Shown here piece by piece: positions 37,067 through 45,496 of a DNA stretch of 64,000 nt. A program made the translations under genes and the position numbers. The stretch comes from Armatimonadota bacterium (GTDB lineage Bacteria; Armatimonadota; DTGP01; JAKQQT01). The first letter of the stretch is position 1, and each line of letters begins with the position of its first letter. Below the pieces are notes generated by a model. It was given only the letters and a program-made list of their open reading frames with translations. It did no database searches and was not told where the DNA came from. The DNA is taken from assembly GCA_036504095.1 (NCBI GenBank), contig DASXVS010000079.1, forward strand, positions 124,001 through 188,000. Direction: 5' to 3'.

Positions 37067-37474
37067 CCGGTCACCCTCCTTCTAGCGGAAGCTGGGAACT
37101 GTCCTCCGGGACTTAGCCCTACATACCAAAGGCATCATGCTCCGGCCGGGATCCTTGTAAGCCCGCCGTCTCGCCGGTTGGCCGGCCTGCGGGTCTATGT
37201 TCGCTATGCCTACTGATTAGCCAAGTCTACCAGATTCATACCACACGCGGCAGTGGGTAATTCCGCACACCGGACGGTACTCGGGTACCATGTCGCCGTC
37301 GCATGGGCCAAGTTGGCTATCCTGTCGGAGGACGGCGCCTGACCACTTGATCGAATAGAATGGGCGTCTCGCCCGTTGCCCGCTTCAAACGGGGGGCTCG
37401 TTCTATACATTCAGGCCCATGATGGCTCTGTCACAATGCGGCTTTGCGCCGCGCCAGGTACCCGGATCCGGCCC
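37067..37474. other. Intergenic region between divergent genes
   Basis: These 408 bases separate the Rieske operon from the methyltransferase-like gene. No gene or strong promoter is seen. TAGAAT at about 37355-37360 is a -10-like hexamer on the plus strand without a -35 partner. Confidence 0.4.
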
Positions 37475-38335
37475 ATGCAAACGATGATCGACAGGATATT
37501 CGAAGAAGTGACCCGCGGCCTCATTTTCGAGCGGCTGCCCGATGCAACGCAGGCGCTCATTCGCGAGATGCCGATGGAGGACATCAGGACAGCGTGCGCA
37601 AATGTCCTCATTCGCCCGCAGCCTGGTGAAGTGGCGCAGACGGCCCGGATGCTGCTGAATCCATGTCTCGCCGCCTCGTGGTTGATGGTCTTCGAGGACC
37701 TTGGGCTGCCGCGCCGCCTGGCCGTCTACGAGCCGTGCGTCGGCAGCAGTGAACCGGTGATTCTCGCGGCCGACACATATTCGCGGGGTGGGGGATCGTA
37801 CACCACCGTGAATCTCAACCGGCCCCTCGCGGCGGAACTGGGCGCCAAACTCGGAAAAGTCGGTATGCCTGTCCGCATCATCGAAGACGACGCCTCTCGT
37901 CTCGGTACGCTGCTTCCCCCGGCAAGTGTGGATGCCGGCTGCTTCCACCACGCGGTCAATGATATCCTCCAGACGGCCGTCTCCGAACCGCGAGGCATGG
38001 ACACTCGGACGGTCGACTGGTGGCCGAACGAGCGGCAGATGATAGAATGGCTGGCAGAGGACGATCGCAAGGGCCGCCTCGATGAATGCGCCCGTCCCGC
38101 CCTCGTTTCCGCCGTTCGGCAAGCAGTCGACTTGGTCAAGCCGGGTGGCAGCCTCATCTTCGATCACTGGACCTGGGAAGCGTACACAACAGTCGATTGG
38201 TTTCCGTGGGACCTCTTCCAGCGCCTCATCCCGCTGGCAAGAGAGTGGATCATGGCGGAACGCCTTCCGGTGCGGGAGGTCTTCGTTCCTGGCCGCGATC
38301 CGCAATGGTGGATGTTCCTGGTGAAAGAGGGCTGA
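37475..38335 (+). CDS. SAM-dependent methyltransferase-like protein
   Basis: This 286-residue protein has a Rossmann-type methyltransferase pattern: a motif-I-like strand LAVYEPCVGSSEP, a motif-IV-like ASVDAGCFHHAVNDIL, and the post-motif LVKPGGSLIFDHW. The glycine pattern of motif I is degenerate, so cofactor binding is uncertain. The start is ambiguous: ATGs at 37436 and 37475 are both possible and neither has a good RBS. The next gene follows 24 bases downstream and is of unknown function, so the two may act together. Confidence 0.55.
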   Translation: MQTMIDRIFEEVTRGLIFERLPDATQALIREMPMEDIRTACANVLIRPQPGEVAQTARMLLNPCLAASWLMVFEDLGLPRRLAVYEPCVGSSEPVILAADTYSRGGGSYTTVNLNRPLAAELGAKLGKVGMPVRIIEDDASRLGTLLPPASVDAGCFHHAVNDILQTAVSEPRGMDTRTVDWWPNERQMIEWLAEDDRKGRLDECARPALVSAVRQAVDLVKPGGSLIFDHWTWEAYTTVDWFPWDLFQRLIPLAREWIMAERLPVREVFVPGRDPQWWMFLVKEG

Positions 38336-38359
38336 ATACAAGCCCCCGGGGAGGTCGTG

Positions 38360-39025
38360 ATGTCAATCGTGAATCCGGAGAGCCTGGCCGCGACACTGGA
38401 CGCGTTGAACGAGGCTCTTTTCGAAGGCCGGGCTCTTTCAGACAAGGATCGGCACGACGCTGCGGTGTGGATCGCCTGTCGACAGGGCCTTGCCGGCGCA
38501 TATCGGGGCATGCCGGCGCCCACAGCGGAAGACTTCGCGAAGGGTGCAAAGCTCTTCACCGGCGAAGCCATTCGGTCTCGTGTCGGTACTGCCCACATCC
38601 TGGGCGAAGAGGCTTGCCGCGCGCTGATGCTTCTGCGTCCGCTCGATGACGATGGGGTTTCCGCGCTTGCGAAATCGCAGGTATGGCTCAGAGAACCCGA
38701 GATGAACGGTCAGGGCCATTACTGCTGCGGAATCTGCAGCGTCTCCTTGTGGCGGCATCTCGCCACGAGGCCGTGGCCCGAGGCGGAAGCCGCGCTTGCA
38801 GCCGGGATGCGCATCCTTCGCGAAAGGCGCGTTGAAGGTGCCTGGCGCCCTCACCCTTTCTGGTACACGGTTCTCGCGCTTACCGAGATCGGACTGCCCG
38901 GCGCGACGGAGGAGCTGCGCTACGCAGCCCCGAAGCTGGAAACCTATCTTCGCTCCAGCGCCCGGCCGGGTATCGGCGCTGCTAGACGCCGCCAAGTAGC
39001 GGAAAGAGCGCTGGCGCGCCTCTGA
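38360..39025 (+). CDS. Hypothetical helical protein
   Basis: I do not recognise this 221-residue protein. It is soluble and largely helical. It contains a Cys cluster in GHYCCGICSVSLWRHL and a C-terminal helical segment PFWYTVLALTEIGLPGATEELRYA like one repeat of an alpha/alpha-toroid (terpene-cyclase/prenyltransferase-type) fold. ATG 38360 has GGGAGG upstream. It probably shares a transcript with the preceding methyltransferase-like gene. Confidence 0.65.
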   Translation: MSIVNPESLAATLDALNEALFEGRALSDKDRHDAAVWIACRQGLAGAYRGMPAPTAEDFAKGAKLFTGEAIRSRVGTAHILGEEACRALMLLRPLDDDGVSALAKSQVWLREPEMNGQGHYCCGICSVSLWRHLATRPWPEAEAALAAGMRILRERRVEGAWRPHPFWYTVLALTEIGLPGATEELRYAAPKLETYLRSSARPGIGAARRRQVAERALARL

Positions 39026-39060
39026 GGTTGGTTCGACGCCGAATACCGTTCACTCAGCGG

Positions 39061-39990
39061 CTACATGGTTGATTCCGTGCCCGCGCGGTGCGACTTCGCG
39101 AGGAGCGCCGCGACCTCCGCTCCCAGCAATAGCAGCATGTTGGAGTAGTACATCCACGTGATGATCAGCACCGTCCCACCCAGGGCCCCGAACATGCGGT
39201 TAGGGGTGGCGAGGAAGAGGGTCATGCCCTTGGTCGCCGCGATCCAGAGCACCCCCATCACACCGCCGCCGGCGAGGGCGTCGCGCCAGGAGACCCGCCC
39301 ATTCGGAAGATATCGGTAGATGAACGCGAACATCGCGACGTTCAGTCCAAGCGCCACAAAGAAGAACAGTGCGTTCACCGGCCAGGGTGCGGGGTTGGGG
39401 ATGCCCAACCTCGGGAGGATACGTCGGACAACATCGGGCCCGGCGGTTGAGGCGAACGATAACAGGAAGAAGAGGACGGCGCCGCACATCACCCAGGCGG
39501 CGACAAGACGCAGCCGGAACCAGGAGCGCTTCTCTTCCACCTCGAACGCGGCGTTCAGGGAACCTGAAGCGTTCACGAAGATCTGAAGGGCCGCCCAGAG
39601 CAGCGTTATCACTCCGATGGCCAGGTTGCGCGGCCCGGCGTGCTTCAGGTTGTGTACGAATCCGTGCAGGTCCAGCTGTTGTGTGAGCTGAAGGAAAGCA
39701 TCCTGCGCCGCCTTACCGGGCAGCATCCTCACCCCCAGGTTTTCGATTTGCCGGGTAGCCTCATATGTGCTGCCTGTGAAAATGGCGAGGGCTCCGATCG
39801 CTACAAGCAGCATCGGGACAATGGACAGCAGACTGAAGAACGACATGGCGGCGGCCATAACAGGGCATTTGTCTACCATGAACCGCTTGCCTAGCGCCTT
39901 CAGGTAGGCCACGGCCCCGCGCCCCTCCCCGGCGATGGTTTCCTCTTTTCGCGGCACCGGCGTGCCGGCAGCCCCAACGTGTCCCTGCAT
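39061..39990 (-). CDS. YihY/BrkB-family inner-membrane protein
   Basis: This 309-residue protein has six predicted membrane helices and the family motifs CPVMAAAMSFFSLLSIVPMLL near the N-terminus and GGTVLIITWMYYSNMLLLLGAEVAAL near the C-terminus (the latter broken by a helix turn). Members were once misannotated as RNase BN; transport or envelope roles are suspected. ATG 39990 follows GGAGGTG. It is a single gene converging on the hypothetical gene upstream. Confidence 0.88.
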   Translation of the reverse strand: MQGHVGAAGTPVPRKEETIAGEGRGAVAYLKALGKRFMVDKCPVMAAAMSFFSLLSIVPMLLVAIGALAIFTGSTYEATRQIENLGVRMLPGKAAQDAFLQLTQQLDLHGFVHNLKHAGPRNLAIGVITLLWAALQIFVNASGSLNAAFEVEEKRSWFRLRLVAAWVMCGAVLFFLLSFASTAGPDVVRRILPRLGIPNPAPWPVNALFFFVALGLNVAMFAFIYRYLPNGRVSWRDALAGGGVMGVLWIAATKGMTLFLATPNRMFGALGGTVLIITWMYYSNMLLLLGAEVAALLAKSHRAGTESTM

Positions 39991-40284
39991 AAGCTTTTCA
40001 CCTCCGGTCTGTTCGCCGTGATAGTCATCCCCCGCGCGACATCGCGCCAAACCCCTGACCGGTATGATCGAAGCAATCCTGATGATGCACTTATAGAAAC
40101 CAAAGGGGCAATGAGTCGTCTGTACCGCCGGTTGAAACCGGTGAGTAGGTCAGCGAAGGACTTCAAGCTGCACGGCCCGGGCCAACCATCCGCTGGAAAT
40201 ACCGTCCCGCCTGCTCCCAATACTGAAACGTCAACTTAGCGCGCGGGGCCGCCTTCCCGCCAGTCCATTCCAGGAGAGAACGTA

Positions 40285-41607
40285 ATGCGCAAGATCGCGT
40301 TTATCGGAGCGGGCAGTTTCGGCTTCACACGGAGCCTCGTCAGGGATATCCTCACCTTTCCGGCACTTGAAGATGCCACCATCGCCCTTATGGACATCGA
40401 TCCGGAGCGCCTCGCCTTCGTCAAGACCGCCGTCGACCGGATCGTGGCCGCGGGCAACTATCCGGCGAAGGTCATCGCCACCACAGACCGCGCCGAGGCC
40501 CTCAAGGGCGCTGACGGCGTCCTGTGCACCATCCTCCAGGGCGGAGTGGATGTGTTCCGCACCGATATCGAGATCCCCAAGAAGTACGGCGTCGATATCA
40601 ACGTGGGCGACACCCGCGGTCCGTCCGGCATCTTCCGCGCGCTGCGTACCGTCCCCGTGATGCTGGACATCGTGAAGGACATCGAGCGCTACTGTCCCAA
40701 CGCCATCTTCCTGAACTACACCAACCCGATGGCGATGCTCTGCCGAGCGATGCAGGGCCAGAGCGACGTCCAGATCACCGGCCTGTGCCACAGCGTCCAG
40801 GGCACCGCGATGATGCTGGCGAAATGGATCGGCGCTCCGTACGAGGAGATCACGTACCGCTGCGCCGGCATCAACCACCAGGCCCACTACCTGGACTTCA
40901 AATGGAACCGCAAGGATGCCTATCCGCTTATCCGTGAGGCCATCACCACACGCGAAGACGTGTACAACGAGGAACAGGTCCGCAACGAGATGTACCTGGC
41001 GATGGGCTACTATATCACCGAGTCCAGCGGCCATAACTCCGAGTACAACGCCTGGTTCCGCAAGCGCCCCGACCTCATCGAGAAGTACTGCACGCACGGC
41101 ACCGGCTGGAATCCCGGCGAGTATGCCTACATCCTCAACGAATACCTGAAGGTCAAGGATACCTGGCGCGACAATATCAAAGCGGACCTGGAGAAGGAAG
41201 TCGACCTGAAGCGTGGCCATGAATACGCCGCCAGCATCTTCAACGCCACCATCGGCGACGGCAAGCTCTTCGAGTTCAACGGCAACGTCCGCAATTTCGG
41301 CCTCATCGACAACCTGCCGGAAGGCTGCTGCGTGGAAGTGCCGGTGTTGGCCTCAAAGCGCGGCCTCGACCCGATGCACGTCGGTCCGCTTCCCCCGCAA
41401 CTCGCCCTGATGAACAACATCAGCGCCCGCTGTGAGGAACTCGCCGTGGAAGGCGCCATTGCCGGCGACCCGGACATGATCTACCACGCCATCGCGTTCG
41501 ACCCGCTGACCTCCGCCGTCCTCAGCCTCGCCGAGATCAGAAAGATGGTCGCCGAAATGTTCGAAGCGAACAAGGACTACCTCCCGCACTTCAAGCACTT
41601 CAGTTAG
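40285..41607 (+). CDS. GH4-family NAD-dependent glycosidase, alpha-galactosidase-like
   Basis: This 440-residue cytoplasmic enzyme belongs to glycoside hydrolase family 4, which uses NAD+ and a divalent metal in a redox-elimination mechanism. The NAD motif [20 protein letters not shown] is at the N-terminus. The metal-binding Cys-His appears in [10 protein letters not shown] and the second His in [11 protein letters not shown]. The MelA-type GLCHSVQG motif favours an alpha-galactosidase or related unphosphorylated alpha-glycoside; 6-phospho-glucosidase is the alternative. GGAGAGA precedes ATG 40285. It could process oligosaccharides released by the secreted hydrolases of this window. Confidence 0.9.
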   Translation: MRKIAFIGAGSFGFTRSLVRDILTFPALEDATIALMDIDPERLAFVKTAVDRIVAAGNYPAKVIATTDRAEALKGADGVLCTILQGGVDVFRTDIEIPKKYGVDINVGDTRGPSGIFRALRTVPVMLDIVKDIERYCPNAIFLNYTNPMAMLCRAMQGQSDVQITGLCHSVQGTAMMLAKWIGAPYEEITYRCAGINHQAHYLDFKWNRKDAYPLIREAITTREDVYNEEQVRNEMYLAMGYYITESSGHNSEYNAWFRKRPDLIEKYCTHGTGWNPGEYAYILNEYLKVKDTWRDNIKADLEKEVDLKRGHEYAASIFNATIGDGKLFEFNGNVRNFGLIDNLPEGCCVEVPVLASKRGLDPMHVGPLPPQLALMNNISARCEELAVEGAIAGDPDMIYHAIAFDPLTSAVLSLAEIRKMVAEMFEANKDYLPHFKHFS

Positions 41608-41698
41608 CGCACCGGCGCAAGAGATTCGCGGGCAGAAAACGCATTATCCCGGTCCGCCTGCGCGAACCAGGACAATGCGCCTGGCTTGGGGATGCACC

Positions 41699-41902
41699 TG
41701 TCCGTCGTCCGAAGGACGATTGGCCGAAGGCCCTTTAGGCGGGTATTTCAATGCCCGGCCGGGGTCGAGCCCCCTGCCAATGAATTCGCGGCAACAAGAG
41801 CACAAGGGGTCCCGCCGGGCACCCCGGTAGGCGGCGGAGGCCGACTTTATGCTCTTGTTGCCGTGGGTTCAGCCCCGGGCTAACGGTCCGACACGGCCTG
41901 CC
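41699..41902 (+). repeat. Composite intergenic element A (REP-type left end, conserved right end)
   Basis: The left 65 bases (41701-41765) match 42979-43043 at about 88% and fold into hairpins CGTCC-GAA-GGACG, GGCC-GAA-GGCC and GGGTAT-TTCA-ATGCCC. The right end (GCTAACGGTCC at about 41879) is also shared with element B, but the interiors differ. The aldo/keto reductase gene lies between the two copies. Confidence 0.75.
41789..41863. repeat. Perfect 14-bp inverted repeat inside element A
   Basis: CGGCAACAAGAGCA (41789-41802) and its exact complement (41850-41863) enclose 47 GC-rich bases that can pair further (GGGGT with ACCCC). It could act as a terminator between the convergent GH4 and aldo/keto reductase genes or be part of the mobile element. 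Confidence 0.75.
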
Positions 41903-41926
41903 ACCCAGATGAAACCGGCGGGAGCG

Positions 41927-42808
41927 TCACGCCAGCCGCTTCTTCGCCTCCTCGTAGACCTCGGGCTTCAGCGCTCCCTTCGCGGCGGCGTCCAGGTTCT
42001 CTTTCAGGTGCGCCGGGTTCTTGGTCCCGACGATGGTCGTGTCCATATCCGGGTGCGAAAGCGTGAAGCGCAGGATGAACGAGGTCCGGCTCTCACCAGG
42101 CTCCAGCAGCTCATCCATCTTCGCCTTTTCCCAGACGTCCCACCGCTCCTGGGCGCCCAGGCCGGCCCCGGGCTCACCGCGCGCCACGCCGCCGCGGATG
42201 ATCGTGCCGGCGCCGGAGCGGGCGGCCGACGAAATCGCCGCCTCGTGCGTGCGCTCCAGCGCGGAGTATGGGATCTGGAAGGAATCGAACACACCCCAGG
42301 AGATGAATGTCTCGATGTGGGGTTCCGTGGAGGAGATGCCGATGAAGCGGGTCTTCCCCGCGTCGCGGACCTCCTGCATGACCTTCACCAGGTCGCCCTG
42401 GTCGACCTGCTCCACGCTGGCGTTGTGGATCTGCCACAAGTCCACGTGGTCGGTCTTCATCCGCTTCAGGCTGGTCTCGATGTTGTGCAGCAGGTTCTCG
42501 CGCGTCCACACGTGGGGCGTGTCGTCGTGATCGCCGGCGTCCACAACGGTGCAGCCGCACTTGGTGGCCAGGTAGTAGCGGTCGCGCTTCGCGCTGATGA
42601 ACTTGCCGATGTACTCCTCGCTCAGGCCGTAGTCGTAGGCCGTGTCGATGAAATTGATGCCGGCGTCCACGACGGCGTTCAGGATGGTATCCGCCTCCTG
42701 GTCCGTCACCGGCCGCCCGCTCCAGATGCGCGGCCCGCGAACTTCCATGGCTCCGAACCCAAGCCGCGTCACCTCCAACCCCGTCCTTCCCAACGTCTTC
42801 TTATCCAA
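41927..42808 (-). CDS. Aldo/keto reductase
   Basis: This 293-residue NAD(P)H-dependent oxidoreductase has the (beta/alpha)8 aldo/keto reductase pattern: N-terminal LGRTGLEVTRLGFGAMEV and the catalytic Asp/Tyr in FIDTAYDYGLSE, Lys in LATKCG, and His in WQIHNA. The cofactor segment TTIVGTKNP is near the C-terminus. It starts with TTG at 42808, behind AGGAGG five bases upstream; no ATG fits. It is flanked by two direct copies of an intergenic repeat element (41699 and 42977), so it could be part of a mobile or duplicated unit. Substrate unknown. Confidence 0.88.
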   Translation of the reverse strand: MDKKTLGRTGLEVTRLGFGAMEVRGPRIWSGRPVTDQEADTILNAVVDAGINFIDTAYDYGLSEEYIGKFISAKRDRYYLATKCGCTVVDAGDHDDTPHVWTRENLLHNIETSLKRMKTDHVDLWQIHNASVEQVDQGDLVKVMQEVRDAGKTRFIGISSTEPHIETFISWGVFDSFQIPYSALERTHEAAISSAARSGAGTIIRGGVARGEPGAGLGAQERWDVWEKAKMDELLEPGESRTSFILRFTLSHPDMDTTIVGTKNPAHLKENLDAAAKGALKPEVYEEAKKRLA

Positions 42809-42976
42809 ATGATCCTCCTCGAGCTACAGCGTTGACCGCGCTGAACGCGCGGTCTCAGGCGCCATTATATCACCGCCCGGTCGAACGCGACCCGTTGGGA
42901 TGGGACGCGCGCCCCGGCAGTCTATTCGCAGCGCCGACTCTATCCGCCAGGACCAAAGAGGACAAGAATGGCTGCC

Positions 42977-43201
42977 GTTTCCGTCGTCCGGAGGACGATT
43001 GGCCGAAGGCCGTTCAGACGGGTACTTCAGTGCCCGGTCGGCGTGGGCATTCGCGGAATGTGGTGCGGCCCGGAAAACGCGGGCCGCACGGCAATCGAAG
43101 TCGCAGCGCTTGCGTTCATGCTCCCATCTACAGGGGCGCCGTGGCCCATGCCGCTGTTCAGTTCATCTCCGGTCCCCGCTAACGGTCCAGGCACGCCTGC
43201 C
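42977..43201 (+). repeat. Composite intergenic element B
   Basis: Its left end repeats element A, with the hairpin GGGTAC-TTCA-GTGCCC carrying a T-A to C-G compensatory change relative to A. The right end shares GCTAACGGTCC near 43179. The interior instead contains a short coding remnant (43043-43111) that also forms a 10-bp hairpin (43063-43072 with 43080-43089). It lies in the 510-base gap between the aldo/keto reductase and the next gene; nothing else is seen in that gap. Confidence 0.72.
43043..43111 (+). pseudogene. Fragment related to the N-terminus of the GHL10-like gene at 45497
   Basis: Frame translation gives a 22-residue stretch (core GIRGMWCGPENAGRT) that matches residues 8-29 of the GHL10-like protein (core GVRGVWCGPEDAGRT) at 15 of 22 positions. 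Most of the base differences within identical codons are at third positions. The match stops abruptly on both sides, so this is a remnant of a paralogue inside repeat element B. Confidence 0.6.
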
Positions 43202-43318
43202 GGACAACGCCGCGTGGCCTTCGTCAACGTGGATTTGGCTGGGGCCTCGGACCAGTACATATCGTGTCGGTAGGTAACGCGATCGCCCGCCGCGCGTGGA
43301 CACCAACAAGAGGATTCA

Positions 43319-45355
43319 ATGATGCTTCGCCTGCTTCCCGTCCTGTGTCTGATGGTATTCTGCCTTCCCGCCGCCGCTGGCGCCTCCAAACGCCTCGGGG
43401 TTCGCGGCTTCGAGCGGACCACCTTCTGGCACGTTCACCCCGGCCTGACCGACGCGGACATCGCGGCGTCTGTCAATGCCTTTGTTCGGTCCGGCGTCAC
43501 CGGAGTCATCATTGGCGGCGGCCGCCACCACTACCTGCACGATGATCTGCCGTTCCTTGAAGACCAGATCGCCGTCACGAAGCGGGTGGTAAAGGCCTGC
43601 CATGCGAAAGGCATCCGCGTCTGCGAGCATCATTCAGTCGTTCTCACCGCCCGCAAAGACTATGCCCTGGAACACAAGGACTGGATCCAGCGCGACTTCG
43701 AGACCGGCGACTTCTCCGTGTGGCCTGAGTACCAGACCTACGCTTTCTGCCCCAACAACCCCGCCTTTCGAGAGCATTACTGGGCCATCATGGCGGACAT
43801 CGTGCGCCGTACCGGTGTGGACGCCGTGATGAGCGATGATGCCTCGTTCCACCACGGCTGCGCCTGTCAGGCCTGTACGGACCGATGGCGAAAGGAAGAG
43901 GGCGGCGATATACGGGCGGCGTGGAAGGCATCGCGCACGGCCGGCACGCCTGAATGGCGCCAATGGAACGCGGTGCGCCAACGCTGGTACACCGATTTTC
44001 GCGTCTGGTTGTATGAGCGGATGCGCCGCGAGATGCCCGGAGTCCAGTGCTTTTCCCTGCTCGGCAACCTGTTGTCCCCCTGGGGGCCGCAGACCTCGGG
44101 CGCAAACCAGGAGGGAATGATGGACACCGGCGACGCTTCATGGTGGGAAATCTACAACCCCGCCGATTTTCCGTCTTGGCGCCGTATTTCCGTCGAGGCG
44201 GCCGCGCTTTACGAAGCCGGCCGGGTGAGACATTCCGACATCGTCTCACTGCCGTACGCGGACCGTGCCGCCGAGCGCGACGTTACCGACCCGGAAGAGG
44301 AGACCTTCATGTGGGCGCTCTCCATGGCCCACGGGATATCATTCACCCAGGCACGCGTATTCCTGACCGGAATCACGCCCGCCGAACCCGTACGGCCGTA
44401 CTGGCTTTTCGAGCGCGATACTCTTAAGCCATATCGGAACGCCAGGCCCGCTGCGGCCATCGGCGTGTTCTTCTCGCGTCGCTCGCGTGACGCCGACCCG
44501 CGGTGGGAGTCCCTGCACTCCGCGCCGGCCGTCGGCTGGGCGGAATCACTGCAGGACGCCGGCATCCCGTACAGGGGCATTGTTGAGGAGACGCTTGACG
44601 CGGGCTTGCCCAGGGAAATCCGGACGGTGATCCTGCCCAACGCGTTTGCTGTCTCCGAAGCCCACCTGGATCGCCTGGAGCGATTCGTCCGTGAAGGCGG
44701 AACGCTGATTGTTACTCACCAGACCGGGTTCAACGGCGAGGACGGATCGCACCGCGTCGAGGAACGCTGGAAGCGGCTGGGCCCGCTCTTCGGCGTCAAA
44801 TTCGGAGCACCCGGCGATGAGAAGGCCGACCGTCCCCGCGTCGGCATGGAGCCGACGACCGCCACCCGTCTCGCGCAAACGCCGCTGGAGGCATACGAGA
44901 ACAGGATTGGTAAGGGGAAGGTCGTCTATCTCCCCGGCCTTCCGGAACGCGACGCATTCCAGAACACCGTCGCGGAGGGTGAACCCTACAGGGATCCGCG
45001 CGATCCGAAAACCGTACGAGCCCTCGCGGACCTCGCCCGGGCCCTTACACCGGGCCTTCCCGTCCGTGTGGAGGCGGGGAAACCCATCCTGGTCACCGCA
45101 TGGAAGCAGAAAGGCCGCCTGCTGGTCCATATCGTGAACACCTCCGGCGCGGACCGCCCGGACGGCGAGAAGATCCCGGCGCCATCGAAGGTCACCTGGG
45201 CGCCCGCGCAGGACCTGATACTGAAGTTCGCCAGGCCACCGAAGCGTCTCCGCCTGCTGTCCCTCGATCCATCGGAGAACCGCACAATCGAGGACCCGGG
45301 CGCGACCGTCGTGATCAAGTCTCCCCGCCGCTATGCCCTCGTCGTCGCCGACTGA
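43319..45355 (+). CDS. Exported putative glycoside hydrolase (GH42/GHL-like TIM barrel plus GATase-like domain)
   Basis: This 678-residue protein has a signal peptide (residues 1-21). Residues about 28-370 look like a TIM barrel with an acidic strand end VDAVMSDDASFHHG followed by a C-x-C-x2-C cluster (Cys181, 183, 186). Residues about 390-580 resemble the beta-galactosidase trimerisation (class I GATase-like) domain: LPNAFAVSEAHLDRLERFVREGG and then a VVYLPGLPE strand. A small beta domain ends the protein. This layout is typical of putative beta-galactosidases/fucosidases. Substrate unknown. A REP-type hairpin pair starts six bases after the stop. Confidence 0.72.
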   Translation: MMLRLLPVLCLMVFCLPAAAGASKRLGVRGFERTTFWHVHPGLTDADIAASVNAFVRSGVTGVIIGGGRHHYLHDDLPFLEDQIAVTKRVVKACHAKGIRVCEHHSVVLTARKDYALEHKDWIQRDFETGDFSVWPEYQTYAFCPNNPAFREHYWAIMADIVRRTGVDAVMSDDASFHHGCACQACTDRWRKEEGGDIRAAWKASRTAGTPEWRQWNAVRQRWYTDFRVWLYERMRREMPGVQCFSLLGNLLSPWGPQTSGANQEGMMDTGDASWWEIYNPADFPSWRRISVEAAALYEAGRVRHSDIVSLPYADRAAERDVTDPEEETFMWALSMAHGISFTQARVFLTGITPAEPVRPYWLFERDTLKPYRNARPAAAIGVFFSRRSRDADPRWESLHSAPAVGWAESLQDAGIPYRGIVEETLDAGLPREIRTVILPNAFAVSEAHLDRLERFVREGGTLIVTHQTGFNGEDGSHRVEERWKRLGPLFGVKFGAPGDEKADRPRVGMEPTTATRLAQTPLEAYENRIGKGKVVYLPGLPERDAFQNTVAEGEPYRDPRDPKTVRALADLARALTPGLPVRVEAGKPILVTAWKQKGRLLVHIVNTSGADRPDGEKIPAPSKVTWAPAQDLILKFARPPKRLRLLSLDPSENRTIEDPGATVVIKSPRRYALVVAD

Positions 45356-45360
45356 TCTCC

Positions 45361-45410
45361 GGTCGCCTAAGGGCGACTTGGCAACGGGAGCCCGCCAGTT
45401 CATTGGCGGG
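45361..45410 (+). repeat. REP element C
   Basis: Two hairpins, GTCGCC-TAAG-GGCGAC (45362-45377) and CCCGCCAG-TTCA-TTGGCGGG (45391-45410), match the layout of the REP family seen around the RAYT gene. The second hairpin keeps the TTCA loop. Confidence 0.7.
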
Positions 45411-45444
45411 GCAAACCATCTTCGGCAGGCCCTCACCGCCACGC

Positions 45445-45465
45445 TGTCTCCTGACTCCTGACTCC
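45445..45465 (+). repeat. Heptamer tandem array (TGACTCC)
   Basis: Units TGTCTCC, TGACTCC, TGACTCC follow each other with a strict 7-base period, 31 bases before the next start codon. Confidence 0.8.
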
Positions 45466-45496
45466 TAATGCGCCATAATGCCCTTGGGAGGCAACC

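Noticed and set aside
41877-43201. GCTAAC motifs as integron attC core sites
   Set aside because: The bases before AAC do not fit the RYYYAAC core, no matching GTTRRRY partner is placed correctly, and no integrase is present.
42968-43273. Complete small gene covering repeat element B
   Set aside because: Its N-terminal part is only the translation of REP hairpins (the same peptide arises in element A) and the rest is a short gene remnant; no RBS.
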